Source: Streptomyces europaeiscabiei
Lineage (GTDB): Bacteria; Actinomycetota; Actinomycetes; Streptomycetales; Streptomycetaceae
Assembly (NCBI RefSeq): GCF_036346855.1
Contig: NZ_CP107841.1
Location: 3,476,001-3,540,000 of the forward strand
DNA length: 64,000 bases
Direction: 5' to 3'
Below, piece by piece: positions 62,553-64,000 of the stretch. The translations under genes and the position numbers were made by a program. Under the pieces are notes generated by a model. It was given only the letters and a program-made list of their open reading frames with translations. It had not been told where the DNA came from and did not search any database. Numbering within the stretch: position 1 is the stretch's first letter; each line of letters opens with the position of its first letter.

Positions 62553-63785
62553 TCAGTCCACCAGGTCGCGCACCACCGCGTCCGCAAGCAACCGCCCCCG
62601 CAGCGTGAGCACCGCGCGCCCCTCCTCGTACGGCGCCGCCTCCAGCAGCCCGTCGGACAGAGCGCGCCCTGCCGCCGCCAGGCCTTCCTCCCGCAGCAGC
62701 GACAGCGGGCAACCCTCCCGGAGCCGCAGCTCCAGCAGGATCCGTTCGACGCGGCGGTCCTCGTCCGCCAGCAGCTCCCGCCCGGCCCCCGGGGACCGAC
62801 CCGCCGCCAGCGCGCCCGCGTACGCGCCCGGGTGCTTGACGTTCCACCAGCGCACGCCGCCGACGTGGCTGTGGGCGCCCGGCCCCGCGCCCCACCAGTC
62901 GGCGCCGCGCCAGTACAGCTCGTTGTGCAGGCAGCGGCCGGCCGCGGAGGTGGCCCAGTTGGAGACCTCGTACCAGGCGAAGCCGGCGGCCGAGAGCATC
63001 TCCTCGGCGATCAGGTAGCGGTCGGCGTGGACGTCGTCGTCCGTCATCGGGACCTCACCGCGACGGATGCGCCGGGCGAGCTGCGTGCCTTCCTCGACGA
63101 TCAGCGCGTACGCCGAGACGTGGTCCGGTCCGGCGCCGAGCGCGGCGTCCAGGGAGGCCCGCCAGTCGTCGTCGGACTCCCCCGGCGTGCCGTAGATCAG
63201 GTCGAGGTTGACATGGTCGAAGCCCGCCGCGCGGGCCTCCGCGACACACGCCTCCGGGCGCCCCGGCGTGTGCGTGCGGTCGAGGATCTTCAGGACGTGC
63301 TGCCGGGCGCTCTGCATACCGAAGGAGAGGCGGTTGAAGCCGCCCGCCCGGAGGGTCTCCAGATAGGCGGGGTCGACCGACTCCGGATTCGCCTCCGTCG
63401 TCACCTCCGCGTCGTCCGCGAGGCCGAACTCCTCCCGGATCGCCCCCAGCATCCGGACCAGGTCGTCGGCGGCCAGCAGCGTGGGTGTGCCGCCACCGAC
63501 GAAGACCGTACGGACGGGGCGCGGGTCGTCGCCGAGGACCTTGCGGGCGAGGCGGATCTCGTCGACGACCGTGTCCGCGTAGTTGTCGCGGGAGGCGAGG
63601 ACACCGCCGGTACCGCGCAGCTCGGTCGCGGTGTAGGTGTTGAAGTCGCAGTAGCCGCAGCGGGTCGCGCAGTACGGGACGTGCAGATAGAACCCGAGGG
63701 GACGCTCGGCCGCGCCGGCCAGGGCGTGCGCGGGCAGCGCCCCGTCGTCGGGGACGGGCTCACCGTCGGGGAGTGCGGAAGGCAT
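62553..63785 (-). CDS. hemW: Radical SAM heme chaperone HemW
   Basis: The 410-residue protein has the radical SAM cluster motif 'HVPYCATRCGYCDFNTYT' (CxxxCxxC), 'VRTVFVGGGTPTLLAADDLV', 'VTTEANPESVDPAYLETLRA', 'FNRLSFGMQSARQHVLKILD' and the HemN C-terminal domain ('GGVRWWNVKHPGAYAGALAA'). The extra Cys after CxxxCxxC found in true HemN is replaced by Phe, which supports HemW, the heme-trafficking chaperone. The ATG at 63785 has GACAAT (63793-63798) 7 nt upstream (leaderless type); the ATG at 63794 is an alternative. In related genomes hemW is close to hrcA and dnaJ, as here. Confidence 0.93.
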   Translation of the reverse strand: MPSALPDGEPVPDDGALPAHALAGAAERPLGFYLHVPYCATRCGYCDFNTYTATELRGTGGVLASRDNYADTVVDEIRLARKVLGDDPRPVRTVFVGGGTPTLLAADDLVRMLGAIREEFGLADDAEVTTEANPESVDPAYLETLRAGGFNRLSFGMQSARQHVLKILDRTHTPGRPEACVAEARAAGFDHVNLDLIYGTPGESDDDWRASLDAALGAGPDHVSAYALIVEEGTQLARRIRRGEVPMTDDDVHADRYLIAEEMLSAAGFAWYEVSNWATSAAGRCLHNELYWRGADWWGAGPGAHSHVGGVRWWNVKHPGAYAGALAAGRSPGAGRELLADEDRRVERILLELRLREGCPLSLLREEGLAAAGRALSDGLLEAAPYEEGRAVLTLRGRLLADAVVRDLVD

Positions 63786-63820
63786 GCCCTCCATTGTCCA
63801 GCACCGGCCGACCCACGAAA

Positions 63821-63924
63821 TCCGTCACTTTCTGTCACCTTCCGTCACGCCGCTGTCGCCTTCCGTCACACCGGCGTTCGGTGCTCCGCTCTCGTCATTC
63901 CGCTACGTCACCCCGCTACGTCAC
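63821..63924. repeat. Recurrent GTCAC boxes upstream of hemW
   Basis: GTCAC occurs six times, the first three at 10-bp spacing (63824, 63834, 63844), then 63865, 63907 and 63920. The last two lie in a 13-bp direct repeat CGCTACGTCAC. The cluster spans the promoter region of hemW and the stop codon of the next gene. Confidence 0.6.
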
Positions 63925-64000
63925 TCCGCCTGCAACACCAGCAGCGCCAGATCGTCGTCCGGCGGGCGTTCCCCGAACTCGTGCACGAGTCGTCGGATCC
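63921..64000 (-). CDS. 3' end of a probable PP2C/SpoIIE-type phosphatase
   Basis: Only the last 25 codons are in the window, reading 'IRRLVHEFGERPPDDDLALL' and then VLQAE before TGA. The 'PPDDDLALLVL' ending is the metal-binding last strand of PP2C/SpoIIE (RsbU-like) phosphatases, which in Streptomyces act on anti-anti-sigma factors. The upstream domains lie outside the window, so sensor type cannot be stated. Confidence 0.7.
   Translation of the reverse strand, partial: IRRLVHEFGERPPDDDLALLVLQAE

Overview
The window is high-GC actinobacterial chromosome, almost certainly Streptomyces. GTG starts are frequent, third codon positions are strongly G/C, and SARP, IclR, AraC and CGNR regulators appear alongside a Zur-controlled znuACB operon. 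From memory the order glyS-znuACB-zur-uppS-recO ... leuA ... era/phoH ... rnz-tricorn-rsmE-dnaJ2-hrcA-hemW matches the S. coelicolor neighbourhood near SCO2504-SCO2560; I could not check this. It reads as core chromosome with small accessory insertions. I see no rRNA, tRNA, IS, prophage, CRISPR or biosynthetic gene cluster.

Layout. 1-3.9 kb: a CGNR regulator and an AHSA1-type protein divergent from a VOC protein, then a secreted DUF4394 protein and an exo/endonuclease-phosphatase family protein. 4-8.8 kb: glycyl-tRNA synthetase, then the zinc uptake operon znuA-znuC-znuB followed by its repressor zur. 8.9-13.3 kb: a secreted histidine-type phosphatase, a YcxB-like membrane protein, uppS, recO and two tiny coupled ORFs. 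13.4-23.5 kb: mixed accessory genes, namely an HD hydrolase, a large AfsR-type SARP regulator, a membrane protein with a PemK-like domain, a VanX-type dipeptidase, an AraC regulator, a methyltransferase, a tyrosine-phosphatase-like protein, a DapA-family lyase and a TerB protein. 23.6-25.6 kb: leuA behind a leader peptide with four consecutive Leu codons. 25.9-32.2 kb: a protealysin-like M4 protease with an emfourin-like inhibitor, a GH1 beta-glucosidase with an MFS transporter, and a secreted peptidylarginine deiminase-like protein. 32.2-42 kb: the cluster phoH-ybeY-CBS protein-mmcQ-degenerate cytidine deaminase-era, apparently split by an insertion carrying amt-glnB, a secreted protein and a membrane beta-helix protein. 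42.3-48.7 kb: IclR plus glucarate catabolism (kdgD-gudD), a PfkB kinase and an MFS exporter. 48.7-57.5 kb: HIT-rnz-adenine/adenosine deaminase, a tricorn protease, a lipoprotein, a VOC protein, rsmE and a nitronate monooxygenase. 57.6-64 kb: dnaJ2 and hrcA behind a perfect CIRCE element, a metallo-beta-lactamase-fold hydrolase, a DUF3097 protein, a membrane protein, hemW and the 3' end of a probable PP2C/SpoIIE phosphatase.

The most notable signals are short repeated elements and start-site architecture. Two REP-like palindrome families recur between genes. One copy is translated in frame inside the SARP regulator, another element breaks the 5' end of the sugar transporter gene, and a 45-bp perfect inverted repeat frames a 93-bp duplication. 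Many genes have a -10 hexamer 6-7 nt upstream of the start codon (predicted leaderless mRNAs), including a divergent pair whose start codons lie in the arms of one perfect palindrome. The protease/inhibitor pair, the secreted deiminase, the membrane PemK-like protein and the deaminase without zinc ligands are the best functional leads.
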